Source: Paractinoplanes ferrugineus (GTDB taxonomy: Bacteria > Actinomycetota > Actinomycetes > Mycobacteriales > Micromonosporaceae). Taken from it: DNA of 64,000 nt. Made by a program: the position numbers and the translations under genes. This document shows, piece after piece, positions 1 to 8,907 of this stretch. Location of the stretch: positions 1-64,000 of the forward strand of contig NZ_BOMM01000036.1 in the NCBI RefSeq assembly GCF_016862195.1, read 5' to 3'. Each line of letters starts with the position of its first letter. Position 1 is the first letter of the stretch. The notes under the pieces are model-generated. The model had not been told where the DNA came from. It did not search any database and worked only from the letters and a program-made list of their open reading frames with translations.

Positions 1-25
1 AGCCGTCACCCTGCTCCACCCCAAC

Positions 26-60
26 GCCGGCCGCCGCATCCTTTGCGGGGGCCGGCCTTT
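26..60. terminator. hairpin terminator at left edge
   Basis: A 13-bp stem (26-38 with 44-56) contains one G-G mismatch and a 5-nt loop, and is followed by cttt. It probably ends a gene lying to the left of the window. Between it and the kinase start at 401 I see no convincing gene. Confidence 0.55.
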
Positions 61-400
61 CGTCCCCGAACCGGCCCCTCCCGGTCCCGCTGAGCCCGGT
101 CCCGCTGCGCCCGGCCCGTTTTCACTGAAGAAGGGGTCATCCCGCCGGCCACGATCCCGCCAAGTCCGGTGGGTGGGACGGATTGCCCACGATTTGGAAA
201 CGTGCCCGGCCAGGGACCCATGGGGCCAGAAGTTCGCTGGTCAGCGCGTGTTCGTGAAGGTGGAACGAGCGCCGGGCGCACGAGTGACGCGAATGCGGCT
301 ATCCCTACCAAAGGTGCGAACTTAGACACGCGGGCTTGCCAGGTGATCCGGACAAACAGCAGGATTCCGGGGCATCGCTGACGGCCTGAGGGGAGAGTTC

Positions 401-2617
401 GTGACCAAGGATCGCATGAGCGGCGTCGTACGCGCGGATTCCGCCGGCACGTCGGCCACGGATCTCGGCGGGCGATGCGTGGGCAGCTCCTATGTCCTGC
501 AGCATCCCATCGGGCAGGGTGCGACCGGCACCGTCTGGCGGGGTGTCGAACGCGGCACCGGCGAGCCGGTAGCCGTCAAGCTCCTGCACGAAAGTCTGCT
601 GCGGCAGCCCAAGCTTGTCACCCGCTTCGTACAGGAGCGCACGATCCTGCTGATGCTGCGGCACCGCAACGTGGTGCGGGTGCGGGACCTGTTCAGCGTG
701 GGTGAGACCCTCGGGCTGGTGATGGACCTCGTCGACGGCGGCAGCCTGCGCGATCATTTGCGCGAGAACGGGACGGTCGCGCCCGGCGAGGCGTGCCGGT
801 TCGCCGCCCAGGTCGCGTCCGCGCTGGCCGAGGCGCACGAACTCGGGGTGATCCATCGTGACCTCAAGCCGGACAACGTCCTGCTCCAGGTGCAGGGCGG
901 CGGACTGGACACGCGGCTCACCGACTTCGGCGTCGCCCGCATCCTGAACACAGCGAGCATGACCACCCCGGACGCTGTCGTCGGAACCCCGCATTACATG
1001 GCCCCGGAGGCTTTCCACGGGGTCAAGGCAAGTGCGGCAACTGATGTGTACGCGCTGGGCGTGCTCCTCTACGAGCTGGTCAGCGGACACCCGCCGTACG
1101 AAAGTGATTCGATCCCGCACCTGATGCGCCGGCACCTGGAAGGCCACCCGGTGCGCCGCGCCGGGATCCCGGACGTGATCTGGGAGCTGATCGAGGACTG
1201 CATGGCGACCGAGCCCCGGCTCCGTCCGAGCGCCGCCGAGCTGGTGGCGGCCCTGTCCGACGCGGCCGGACGCTGCGCGGAGGTCCCGGCCCTGCCCCGG
1301 CCCGAGGGCCACTTCACCGAGCCGGGAAGTGCCTACGCCGACGACTCGGCGTTCTACCCGAACCGCCTCGCCGCCCTCGACAGCGCCGGCGTGCGCCGCG
1401 ACGATGACGGCGGGATCGGCTGGCGGGGGCTCAACCAGGCCGGGCCGGGCAGCGTCCACGCGGGAGGAAGCGCGCCCGGCAATCGCGGCGTGAACGCCGG
1501 GCCCGACTGCGACTCGGGTGGCCCGGCGCGCGACCACGGCAGCGGGTGCGGCCTGAGCGGCAGCGGGCTCAGTGGCGGCGCGACCGGGAGTGGCGGGAGG
1601 GGTAGCGGCGCAACGGGGATCGGCCCCGGTGGGAGTGGGTTCAGCGGCGGCGGCGCAAGGGGGAGCGGCCGCACGGGCGGCGGGCTCAGCCGTGGCCGCG
1701 AAGGGGGGAACGGGCGGAGGCCCGGGGGGACTGTGGATCCGGAGTCGGTCGGTTTGCTTGCGGTGCCGCTTTCCGGGGAGCGGGGCGCCGAGGGGGCGAG
1801 TTGGCGGTGGGTCAAGCGGCCCGGGGCGATGGTGACGCTGGTTGCGGGGGTGGTGGCGGCGGTGGCGGTGGCCGCTACGGCGTGGGACTTCGGGCCGCGG
1901 GGTGGGGTGAGTCGGGACGAGGTGGGCAGTCAGTTTGTGGCGGTGGGGCCTACGCGGTCGGTCGGGCCTTCGGTGCGGGTGCCGAAGGCGTCGGCGCCGC
2001 GGAAATCGGCGCACCGGGCCGCGGCCGATGGGCACGAGCAGCGGGCCGCGGCTGACGGGCACGAGCAGCGGGCCGCGGCTGACGGGCACGAGCAGCGCGG
2101 TTCGGCTGCTGGACCTGGGCAGCGCGGTTCGGCCGCTGGGCATGAGCAGCCCGGTTCGGCCGCTGCGCGGGTGGTTACGCCCAGTGGCGTACCGTCGAAG
2201 GCTGCCGCACCGAGCGTGACTGAAACGCGGTCACCGCAACCGGAAGCTACGCCTTACGGGTCGTGGAAGTGTGGGCGGAGCATCGAGTTCGACGTGCGCG
2301 GCCGGACGCCGTTCGTGCTGCAACCGTGTCAGATGTCGGGGCGCGACGTGCGATATCAAGCGTTGCTGACGGCGCCGGGTGGGGGGATCGGCAGCATCAC
2401 TGTGTCGCTGCGGGAGGTGTCCAGCGGGCGCACTGTGGCCGGCCCGACGACGTGCGCGAACCTCGAGTTCGACGGCGATGCGTCGACCCGCGGATGCGAT
2501 CCGGTCGCCGCCCAGCCGGAAAAAGGCTACGCGTACCAGGTTGTCATGACATATCGCTATGAGCGGCAGGGGCGGACCGTTGCGAGCTCGGCGAAGGGTT
2601 CCGCCTTCACCTGGTGA
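401..2617 (+). CDS. membrane-anchored serine/threonine protein kinase (PknB type)
   Basis: 738 aa, GTG start preceded by GGGGAGAG. The N-terminal Hanks-type kinase domain (about 31-290) has the glycine loop GQGATGTVW (38-46), ATP lysine K60, catalytic loop HRDLKPDN (152-159), DFG (175-177) and APE (201-203), so it should be active. A long Gly/Ser-rich juxtamembrane segment (about 360-460) leads to one membrane helix near 476-497. Outside the membrane is a 9-residue repeat, AADGHEQRA-like, three near-identical copies (27-bp DNA repeat 2015-2095) and two diverged ones. A C-terminal domain of about 120 aa with several Cys follows; it is not a PASTA array, and the ligand is unknown. The L,D-transpeptidase gene starts 17 bp after its stop, so a role in cell-wall signalling is possible (inference). 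Confidence 0.9.
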   Translation: MTKDRMSGVVRADSAGTSATDLGGRCVGSSYVLQHPIGQGATGTVWRGVERGTGEPVAVKLLHESLLRQPKLVTRFVQERTILLMLRHRNVVRVRDLFSVGETLGLVMDLVDGGSLRDHLRENGTVAPGEACRFAAQVASALAEAHELGVIHRDLKPDNVLLQVQGGGLDTRLTDFGVARILNTASMTTPDAVVGTPHYMAPEAFHGVKASAATDVYALGVLLYELVSGHPPYESDSIPHLMRRHLEGHPVRRAGIPDVIWELIEDCMATEPRLRPSAAELVAALSDAAGRCAEVPALPRPEGHFTEPGSAYADDSAFYPNRLAALDSAGVRRDDDGGIGWRGLNQAGPGSVHAGGSAPGNRGVNAGPDCDSGGPARDHGSGCGLSGSGLSGGATGSGGRGSGATGIGPGGSGFSGGGARGSGRTGGGLSRGREGGNGRRPGGTVDPESVGLLAVPLSGERGAEGASWRWVKRPGAMVTLVAGVVAAVAVAATAWDFGPRGGVSRDEVGSQFVAVGPTRSVGPSVRVPKASAPRKSAHRAAADGHEQRAAADGHEQRAAADGHEQRGSAAGPGQRGSAAGHEQPGSAAARVVTPSGVPSKAAAPSVTETRSPQPEATPYGSWKCGRSIEFDVRGRTPFVLQPCQMSGRDVRYQALLTAPGGGIGSITVSLREVSSGRTVAGPTTCANLEFDGDASTRGCDPVAAQPEKGYAYQVVMTYRYERQGRTVASSAKGSAFTW
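2015..2095 (+). repeat. 27-bp in-frame tandem repeat in the kinase gene
   Basis: Three near-identical 27-bp units encode AADGHEQRA repeats in the extracellular linker of the kinase. Two diverged units (GSAAGPGQR, GSAAGHEQP) follow to about 2158. The copy number is likely to vary between strains. Confidence 0.85.
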
Positions 2618-2634
2618 GCCGCTACCGTCCGACC

Positions 2635-3399
2635 ATGAGGATCCTGCTTCTCGCGGGGCTGATCGTGCTCGGGCTCGCCACCCCCGCCCAGGCGGCCGAT
2701 CTGGCCCAGGCCGATCCGGCGTGGTTCCCGACGAGGCTGACCCACCTGGGTGACGCCAAGCAGGTAATCGTCGTCACCGGGCGCAGTCAGAAGTCGAGCT
2801 ACGCCACGCTGCGTACCTACCAGCGCGGGAGCGACGGGCGTTGGCGCGAGGCGTTCCCGGCGATGGCGGCGCGCAACGGCTACGCCGGCTGGCAGTGGGC
2901 GACCAGGCGGGTGCAGGACACCGGCACCACCCCGGCGGGCACGTTCCGGATCACCGAGACGTTCGGACTGGCGGCCCGGCCCAGCGGCACCCGGGTGCGT
3001 TATCGCCGGGTCGACGGCAACGACTACTGGGTGGGCGACCGGCGCGACCCGCGCACCTACAACCTGTTCCAGCCGAGCGCGTCGGCCCGGCGGACCTGGC
3101 GGATCTCGCAGGCCGAGCGACTGGCTTCCTACCCGACGCAGTACGCCTACGCGGCGGTGATCGACTTCAACCGGGCGGCGAGCGTGGCCTGGGATGCCCA
3201 GCGGCGCGAGTACGTCGCCCGGAAACCGGCCGTCGCGGGCCGCGGCTCGGCCGTTTTCCTGCACGTCAACGGCAAAGGCTCGACCGCCGGGTGCGTGTCG
3301 GTCAGCCGTACCGAAATGGTCCGGATCCTGCGGTGGCTCGATCCCGCCGCCCACCCGCGGATCGTGATGGCCCCGCTGGCCGACATCGGCAGGGCCTGA
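2635..3399 (+). CDS. secreted L,D-transpeptidase family protein
   Basis: 254 aa from the ATG at 2635; a GTG at 2614 overlapping the kinase stop is possible, but the ATG gives a clean signal peptide (MRILLLAGLIVLGL then ATPAQA, cleavage near 20). The C-terminal YkuD-like motif HVNGKGSTAGCVSV places the catalytic His at about 210 and Cys at about 220. This family forms 3-3 peptidoglycan cross-links or anchors proteins to the wall; whether this divergent, single-domain member does cross-linking is inferred. It probably forms an operon with the upstream kinase (17-bp gap). Confidence 0.8.
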   Translation: MRILLLAGLIVLGLATPAQAADLAQADPAWFPTRLTHLGDAKQVIVVTGRSQKSSYATLRTYQRGSDGRWREAFPAMAARNGYAGWQWATRRVQDTGTTPAGTFRITETFGLAARPSGTRVRYRRVDGNDYWVGDRRDPRTYNLFQPSASARRTWRISQAERLASYPTQYAYAAVIDFNRAASVAWDAQRREYVARKPAVAGRGSAVFLHVNGKGSTAGCVSVSRTEMVRILRWLDPAAHPRIVMAPLADIGRA

Positions 3400-3524
3400 A
3401 ATCAAGTCGCGCCCCACGGCGTTGCGACCTACCGTGATCCACATGTTCGCGTTCGGTTGGCAGCTGCCCTCTTCGGTGGCTCCCGTGCGCGTGCGTCCGC
3501 TCAGCGGCGCCGATACCCGAAGCT

Positions 3525-3563
3525 GACCCTTCCCCACCGGCAGCAGAACCCCGGGGAAGGGTC
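3525..3563 (+). promoter_or_regulatory. perfect 11-bp hairpin in the leader of the second tuf gene
   Basis: gacccttcccc (3525-3535) and its exact reverse complement (3553-3563) enclose a 17-nt loop, 83 nt before the EF-Tu start. No T-run follows. It could end the kinase/transpeptidase transcript or act as an attenuator for tuf; the sequence alone does not decide. Confidence 0.55.
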
Positions 3564-3645
3564 GCTGTCACCTGCGCGGGTTCTGACGCGGCGAGAAAAC
3601 ACCGCGGTCCGAGGAAGAAACAACCTTGCCACCAGTGAGGAAACC

Positions 3646-4836
3646 ATGGCCAAGAGCCAGTTCATCCGCAACAAGCCACACGTCAACATCGGGACGATGG
3701 GACACGTCGACCACGGGAAGACGACCCTGACCGCCGCCATCACGAAGGTTCTCGCCGACCGCGACCCGGCCGCCAACCGGTACGTCGCGTTCGAGGGCAT
3801 CGACAAGGCGCCGGAGGAGGCCGCCCGCGGCATCACCATCACCATCGCGCACGTCGAGTACGAGACCCCGACGCGCCACTACGCGCACGTGGACATGCCC
3901 GGCCACGCCGACTACGTGAAGAACATGATCACGGGGGCGGCGCAGGTGGACGGTGCGATCCTGGTCGTGTCGGCGCAGGACGGGTCGATGCCGCAGACGC
4001 GGGAGCACGTGCTGCTCGCCCAGCGGGTCGGTGTGCCGTACCTGGTGGTGGCGCTCAACAAGAGCGACGCCGTCGACGACCCCGAGCTGCTCGACCTGGT
4101 CGAGCTCGAGGTGCGGGAGCTGCTCTCCGAGTACGGCTTCCCCGGCGACGAGGTGCCGGTGGTGCGCGTCAGCGCGCTGCGGGCCCTCGAGGGCGAGCCG
4201 CAGTGGGTGGGTTCCATCGTGGACCTGCTCGAGGCGGTCGACGACTACGTCCCGGTGCCGCCGCGCGAGCTCGGCGAGCCGTTCCTGATGCCGATCGAGA
4301 ACGTCCTGTCGATAAGCGGCCGGGGCACGGTCGTCACCGGCAAGGTCGAGCGCGGCACGCTGCGCGTCGGCGACCCGGTCGAGGTCGTCGGCCTCGGCCC
4401 GACCGTGGCGAGCGTCGCCACCGGCCTGGAGATGTTCGGCAAGTCGCTGGAGTCGGCGCAGGCCGGCGACAACGCGGCGGTGCTTCTGCGTGGCGTGAAG
4501 CGCGAGCAGGTGCAGCGCGGCCAGGTGGTCGCGGTGCCCGGCAGTGTCACGCCGCACCAGAAGTTCAAGGCGACCTTGTACGCGCTGACCTACGCCGAGG
4601 GCGGCCGGCACACGCCGTTCGAGGCCAACTACCGGCCCCAGTTCTACTTCCACACGACCGACGTGTCGGGTGGCCTGGAGCTGGCCGGGGTGGACCTGGT
4701 GATGCCGGGTGACACGCTCGACTCCGTCGTCGTGGACCTCGGCAAGCCGGTCGCGCTCGAGGTCGGCCTGGGCTTCGCCGTCCGCGAGGGCAACCGCACC
4801 GTCGCCGCCGGCACGGTGACCGAGTTGCTCGACTAG
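3646..4836 (+). CDS. tuf: divergent EF-Tu (non-str-operon paralogue)
   Basis: 396 aa, the normal EF-Tu length. The ATG is preceded by GAGGAAA; the reading frame is open further upstream, but the protein match starts here ([14 protein letters not shown]). GTPase motifs: GHVDHGKT (19-26), DMPGH (83-87), NKSD (138-141). Delivers aminoacyl-tRNA to the ribosome in a GTP-dependent way. It is not in a ribosomal-protein operon, and it is divergent: usual DCPGH is DMPGH, REGG is REGN, and the C-terminus ends TELLD. E. coli position 124, normally Gln, is Arg (R127, in LLAQRVGV), a position where substitution gives kirromycin resistance. It resembles the specialised tuf3-type EF-Tu of streptomycetes, proposed for stress or elfamycin tolerance. 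Confidence 0.93.
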   Translation: MAKSQFIRNKPHVNIGTMGHVDHGKTTLTAAITKVLADRDPAANRYVAFEGIDKAPEEAARGITITIAHVEYETPTRHYAHVDMPGHADYVKNMITGAAQVDGAILVVSAQDGSMPQTREHVLLAQRVGVPYLVVALNKSDAVDDPELLDLVELEVRELLSEYGFPGDEVPVVRVSALRALEGEPQWVGSIVDLLEAVDDYVPVPPRELGEPFLMPIENVLSISGRGTVVTGKVERGTLRVGDPVEVVGLGPTVASVATGLEMFGKSLESAQAGDNAAVLLRGVKREQVQRGQVVAVPGSVTPHQKFKATLYALTYAEGGRHTPFEANYRPQFYFHTTDVSGGLELAGVDLVMPGDTLDSVVVDLGKPVALEVGLGFAVREGNRTVAAGTVTELLD

Positions 4837-5378
4837 ACCGGATCGCGGCCCGGCTGGGATTCCCCGGCCGGGCCGTGCCCCCGCTGGTGGCGGCCGACCG
4901 TGCCGCCCAGATAGAACGTCATCTCGCCGAGGTCGCGGCCGAGCGAGCGGCGGATCTCGTTCAGCAGCACCAGATGCGCCTCGGCGGCCGGGCGGGATGC
5001 CTCGTCCAGGCCGTCCTCGTCGACCGGGTCGGTCACCGGGTCGCGGGTCGACACCGCGGACAGGAAGACACCGACCGCGCGCCCGAAGCCGTCGATCGCG
5101 GTGGCCACGCTCAGCGGCGCGACCAGGCTCGCCGACGTCAGGGCGACGCTCCACGCCGCCCAGTCGACATCGGCCGGCCGCCGGTCCAGGTGGGCGCGCC
5201 GCAACTCCATCATGAAACGCGAGTACTGCGCGAACAGCTCCTCGTAGGCGGTCAGCTGGCGGTCTCGCAGCCAATGCCGTTCCTGCGAACGCCGGGTGAC
5301 GGCCCCACCGACGACCACACCGAGCGTTGCCGAAAGGGCACCACCGAACGTCGTCAACACGACCGGCAAGATGTTCAT
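4833..5378 (-). CDS. small membrane-anchored protein of unknown function
   Basis: 181 aa. An N-terminal hydrophobic helix (about 4-27, [20 protein letters not shown]) is followed by a basic, mostly helical cytoplasmic region; no enzymatic motif is visible. It begins 27 bp after the GH30 gene on the same strand and may be co-transcribed. Its TAG stop shares the tetranucleotide CTAG with the stop of the convergent EF-Tu gene (4833-4836). Function not recognised. Confidence 0.65.
   Translation of the reverse strand: MNILPVVLTTFGGALSATLGVVVGGAVTRRSQERHWLRDRQLTAYEELFAQYSRFMMELRRAHLDRRPADVDWAAWSVALTSASLVAPLSVATAIDGFGRAVGVFLSAVSTRDPVTDPVDEDGLDEASRPAAEAHLVLLNEIRRSLGRDLGEMTFYLGGTVGRHQRGHGPAGESQPGRDPV
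4846..4875 (+). terminator. hairpin downstream of tuf
   Basis: cggcccggc (4846-4854) pairs with gccgggccg (4867-4875) just after the EF-Tu stop. It lies inside the 3' end of the convergent gene, so it may stop transcription from both sides. Confidence 0.45.
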
Positions 5379-5405
5379 GACATCGAAGTGTGTCAGCTTC
5401 CGGCC

Positions 5406-7610
5406 TCAGCTGAGCCGCAGATAATCCAGGTTGAAGCCGCCGGTCTCGCAGAAGACGGTGATTTCCTGCGCACCGGCCGACAGCGCCACCGGGACGTGCA
5501 CCGACTGGTAGGCGGCCCACCCGCCGGTGTCCGGCACCGACACCGTTGCCAGCTTCGCGTCGGCGGCATCCCGCACCGAGATCGCGTCGGCGGCCACCGC
5601 GCCCGTACCGTTGGCTGTGCGCAGCTCCAGGTCGTAGGGGCCGGCCGTGGCGACGTCGACGCGGTACCGCAGCCAGTTGCCGGCCGCGGTCCAGCCGACG
5701 TTCCGACCGCCGCTCGCCGACGCGTTGCTCTCCACGAAGTTGGCGCCGCCGTCGGTCCAGCCGTGTTGCGCCACATAGGACTCGGCCTCCACGCGTTCGC
5801 CGATCGGGGCGCCGTGCGGGGCGACGATCAGGTGCACCGTCGTCGACGCGCGAGCCGCACCGTCGGTGACATGGAAGGTCAGCGTCTGCTCACCGGCTGT
5901 CGTCGGATGCACTGTCACTTCGCCGGTCTCCGCGTTCAATGCCACCCCGGCGGGCAGGTCGGTGGCGTAGAACGACAGGCGGTCGCGGTCACGGTCCGTG
6001 GCCGACAGCCGGAACGTCGTGGTCACGTACTGGTCGGCGGTCACCGGCGCCGTCGGCGCGAACACCGGTGCGTGGTTGCGGTGGGTGGTCGGCGGATGCG
6101 CATTCCAGCGGTACGTGGCGTACGCGCCGGCCGGCACCTCGACCACAAACGACTCGGCGCCGAGCAGAACTCGTACCTTCGACGGAACGGTGTTGCTGTT
6201 GGCGATGACGGCCGTGAATGCGTTTCCGTCCCGGTAGACGACGTTGCTGACGCCGTTCGCCGAGGCGCTCGACTCGACCCGGGTGTCGCCCGGCTTCAGG
6301 TATCTGGCGAACTGGCCCAGCGGGTAGAGCTCATCGCGTACCGAGAAGGTCTTGCTTGTCGTGTCGACCTTGACCAGGCGGTCGGGCCATTTCGTGGTCG
6401 CCGCGACCTGATCCCAGTCGACGTTGTTGTCCCGCTTGTCGGTCCAGTGCAGCGTGCCGCCGTCCTGGTCGGTCGCCTGCGCCCACAGCACATAGGAGCT
6501 CGCGTCGAGCCGGAAATAGTCGAGCACCGTCGCCGGGCTCAAATCGCTGGTCTCGGTCAGGTGGACCGGCTTGCCGAACTCCTCGTACGCGTCGCGCATG
6601 ACCGTCGGGTCGCCCCAATAGGGGTGGAACGCGATCGCGTCGGCCGCCTTTCGCGCGGCCGGGTCGTTCAGGATGCGGTAGTAGTTCTTGGTCTCGGTGC
6701 TCGCCGGGTCACGCCAATCCCAGAAGTTGAAGTCGTGCACGTAGAGGTCGGTGCGCAAGCCCGCTTTCCGGGTCTCCCGCTTGATCGCGACGGCCAGTTT
6801 CTGCTGCTGTTCGACGCTGATGTCCATGGCCGGATAGACCACGTCCATGCCCGGTTCGTTGAGCAGCGTCAGGGCGTCGATCCGCACCCCCTGCCTCGCG
6901 TACGCCTGGAGGTATTTCACGTAGTACCGCGCGAAGACGTCGATCGCGTCGTCCCGAAGTTTGCCGACCTGGTAGTAACTGCTCGTGCTGCCCGGCTTGA
7001 GCGCCACCTCGCCGAGGAACTTGTTGTTCGTCTTCATCCACGCCGGCGCACTCCAGGCCGACGCGAAGAAGGTCGCCTTCGGGTTGTACTTCAGAATCAG
7101 CCGGGCCGTCTCGACGATGTGCAGGTCGACGTCGCGCTGAATGGTGAAGTACTTGAGGTCGTAGTCGCTGGTGACCCCGGCCGGCAGGTCGTCGTAGGAC
7201 CAGAACGGCAGATGGTCGATCAGGTCCGGGCTGCCGATCGTGAGCCGGAACCGGTCGAGCCCGGCTCCCGTCCTCGGGTCGGCCAGCAGGCGGATCGCTT
7301 TCTCCCGCTCGGCCGGCGTCAGTTTCCAGAGGTTCGACACGCTCGCCTCGTCGAGCGAGAAGCCGATCCCGCTGTACTGCTGCCGCTCCTGACCGGGATC
7401 GACGACAACGGTCGCGTCCGCCCGCACGCCACGGTCCGCCCCCACCCGCACACCGGGCAGCTCTTCCCAGGCGTGCCCGGCCCCGCTCGAATACGTCCCG
7501 CTGACCAGCGCCCCGGGCCGATGCGGCCCGCCGGCCCTGGCCGGCTGACCCGCCCCCACCAGCCCCACCGCAGCCAGCACAGCAAACGCCGCCGCCGTCG
7601 ATCGCCTCAC
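5406..7610 (-). CDS. secreted GH30 glycosidase with Ig-like and CBM6-like modules
   Basis: 734 aa from the GTG at 7610, preceded by GGAGGG; the frame is open further upstream, but this start gives the signal peptide (VRRSTAAAFAVLAAVGLVGA, cleavage after QPARA). The catalytic barrel (about 45-500) looks like GH30 O-glycosyl hydrolase: the acid/base Glu is E252 in LLNEPGMD and the nucleophile E353 in HLTETSDLS. A cadherin/putative-Ig module (about 510-600) and a CBM6-type carbohydrate-binding module ending NLDYLRLS (about 605-734) follow. Likely acts outside the cell on a beta-linked glycan such as glucosyl, xylosyl or fucosyl polymer; the substrate cannot be read from sequence. Operator-like sequences lie upstream (7648-7697). 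Confidence 0.85.
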   Translation of the reverse strand: MRRSTAAAFAVLAAVGLVGAGQPARAGGPHRPGALVSGTYSSGAGHAWEELPGVRVGADRGVRADATVVVDPGQERQQYSGIGFSLDEASVSNLWKLTPAEREKAIRLLADPRTGAGLDRFRLTIGSPDLIDHLPFWSYDDLPAGVTSDYDLKYFTIQRDVDLHIVETARLILKYNPKATFFASAWSAPAWMKTNNKFLGEVALKPGSTSSYYQVGKLRDDAIDVFARYYVKYLQAYARQGVRIDALTLLNEPGMDVVYPAMDISVEQQQKLAVAIKRETRKAGLRTDLYVHDFNFWDWRDPASTETKNYYRILNDPAARKAADAIAFHPYWGDPTVMRDAYEEFGKPVHLTETSDLSPATVLDYFRLDASSYVLWAQATDQDGGTLHWTDKRDNNVDWDQVAATTKWPDRLVKVDTTSKTFSVRDELYPLGQFARYLKPGDTRVESSASANGVSNVVYRDGNAFTAVIANSNTVPSKVRVLLGAESFVVEVPAGAYATYRWNAHPPTTHRNHAPVFAPTAPVTADQYVTTTFRLSATDRDRDRLSFYATDLPAGVALNAETGEVTVHPTTAGEQTLTFHVTDGAARASTTVHLIVAPHGAPIGERVEAESYVAQHGWTDGGANFVESNASASGGRNVGWTAAGNWLRYRVDVATAGPYDLELRTANGTGAVAADAISVRDAADAKLATVSVPDTGGWAAYQSVHVPVALSAGAQEITVFCETGGFNLDYLRLS

Positions 7611-7647
7611 GAGCCCTCCAGCAGATAGATCAACCACTATCCGACCA

Positions 7648-7670
7648 AGTTTATTAATTCCTTTAACTAA
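7648..7670 (-). promoter_or_regulatory. AT-rich imperfect palindrome upstream of GH30
   Basis: A 23-bp stretch (AGTTTATTAA-n3-CTTTAACTAA) is almost free of G/C in a 70 percent GC background, 38 bp before the GH30 start. It looks like a regulator site or promoter core. The regulator is unknown. Confidence 0.35.
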
Positions 7671-7681
7671 GAAGCAATGCC

Positions 7682-7697
7682 TCCGAAACGTTCCGGA
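7682..7697. promoter_or_regulatory. LacI-type operator candidate upstream of GH30
   Basis: TCCGAAACGTTCCGGA is a palindrome with one mismatched pair and a central CG, as in LacI/GalR operators. It differs from the GGARAGCGCTYTCC operator found elsewhere in the window, so a different LacI protein would be needed. From 7698 to the methyltransferase stop at 7870 I see nothing else. Confidence 0.4.
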
Positions 7698-7869
7698 ACC
7701 GACCGCGACGCCGACGCCGGCCATCCAGGCGTCGAAGTCATTGGCCGGCGGCGCGTCCTCCCCGGCGAGCGGAAGCGCACAGCGGGCACCAGTTGAGGGC
7801 GCGCGCGGCACGGTAAGCCGGGGGACACGCTCGACGGAGGAAGGGGTGGTCCGGCGGCCGTCCGAGGGG

Positions 7870-8907
7870 TCAGGCGCGCGGGGGGCGCACGGTGCCGTCG
7901 GCGGTGAAGAGGGCGCGATGGAGCGGGGTCGCCCGGAAGGGGCCGCCGTGATGCGGGCTCTGCCAGGCGGGGGTGCCGGCGACGGTGAGTTCGTAGTCGG
8001 GGTGGACGGCGTCGTCACTCGGCCGGCGGGTGAAGGTGACGGGCAGGCGAGCGCCGCCAGTCACGGGGAGCGGGGACGGGAGTGGGGCGTAGACCGGGGC
8101 CCACGCTCGGGTGTCGCCGGTAAGGGTGTCTATCTCGCGGCCGCCTCGGGATTCGGCGGCCACCCTGGTCCACAGCAGCAAGCCGGTCACTGTGCCGGTG
8201 GCGGTGCCGATGCGCAGTTCGACGGTGGTGTGGTCGGTCGTGGGTGGGTGGTGCTGAGCGGCGAACACCAGGGACTCGACCGGGGCCGCGGCGGAGATGA
8301 TCGCCTCGGCGGCCGGGCCGGCCAGGCACAGGCGCAGGTCGAAGGGGGCGCCGGTGGCCTCGAAGATGCGGTGTACGTAGGGCCGGGCCGCGGCGGCCAG
8401 GGGCAGCTCCGCGCCGGTCAGGTCGACGGCGGCGGCCCAGGTCTGGATTCGGAACGGGATCCAGGTGCAGTCGGGGGTGCACAACCGGGCTCGCGCGTCG
8501 GCCAGGACGGCGATCGCGCCCTCGGCGGAGGCGATGTTGCCGACGATCTCGGAGACACAGACCTCCGCCCGTACGGGAAGGGTCGTGTCGCTGGAAAGAC
8601 CCGGCCGGACCGTGACCCGATCGGCCAGGCCGGCCTCGATGACCGCCTCCGCCGCTCGGTCGGCGGTGCGGCCGTCCGCCTCGATCGCGTAGACGTGCCG
8701 CGCGCCGGCGTGCGCCGCTTCGACCGCCCAGAGTGCGTCGCGACCGGTGCCGATGTCGACGACGACCTTGCCCGGCGCCGCCGCCCGGACGGCGGCGCGG
8801 TAGGCCCGATGGCGGTCGTCGGCGGTGTCGAAGGCGTCGTAGACCCGGTCGTCATAGGCTGGGTATTCGCCCATCGACGGGAACAGCGAGAAGAGTGACG
8901 TGGTCAC
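7870..8907 (-). CDS. PRMT-like SAM-dependent methyltransferase
   Basis: 345 aa, GTG start overlapping the upstream stop by GTGA, so it is translationally coupled to the PLDc_N gene. SAM-binding motif I VVVDIGTGRDAL (48-59), the acidic motif AIEAD (about 74-78) and a double-Glu region SEIVGNIASAEG (E120, E129) resemble protein arginine methyltransferases rather than small-molecule enzymes. The C-terminal half is a beta-rich domain, as PRMT barrels are. Bacterial members of this group are poorly characterised; some modify peptides. Substrate unknown. Confidence 0.7.
   Translation of the reverse strand: MTTSLFSLFPSMGEYPAYDDRVYDAFDTADDRHRAYRAAVRAAAPGKVVVDIGTGRDALWAVEAAHAGARHVYAIEADGRTADRAAEAVIEAGLADRVTVRPGLSSDTTLPVRAEVCVSEIVGNIASAEGAIAVLADARARLCTPDCTWIPFRIQTWAAAVDLTGAELPLAAAARPYVHRIFEATGAPFDLRLCLAGPAAEAIISAAAPVESLVFAAQHHPPTTDHTTVELRIGTATGTVTGLLLWTRVAAESRGGREIDTLTGDTRAWAPVYAPLPSPLPVTGGARLPVTFTRRPSDDAVHPDYELTVAGTPAWQSPHHGGPFRATPLHRALFTADGTVRPPRA

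Noticed and set aside
6-329. 107-codon minus frame at the left edge
   Set aside because: No ribosome site or domain, and it overlaps the terminator hairpin at 26-60.
4875-7628. Very long plus-strand frame (917 codons) opposite the GH30 gene
   Set aside because: Antisense shadow of high-GC coding DNA; its translation has no domains, while the minus strand encodes a complete GH30 enzyme.
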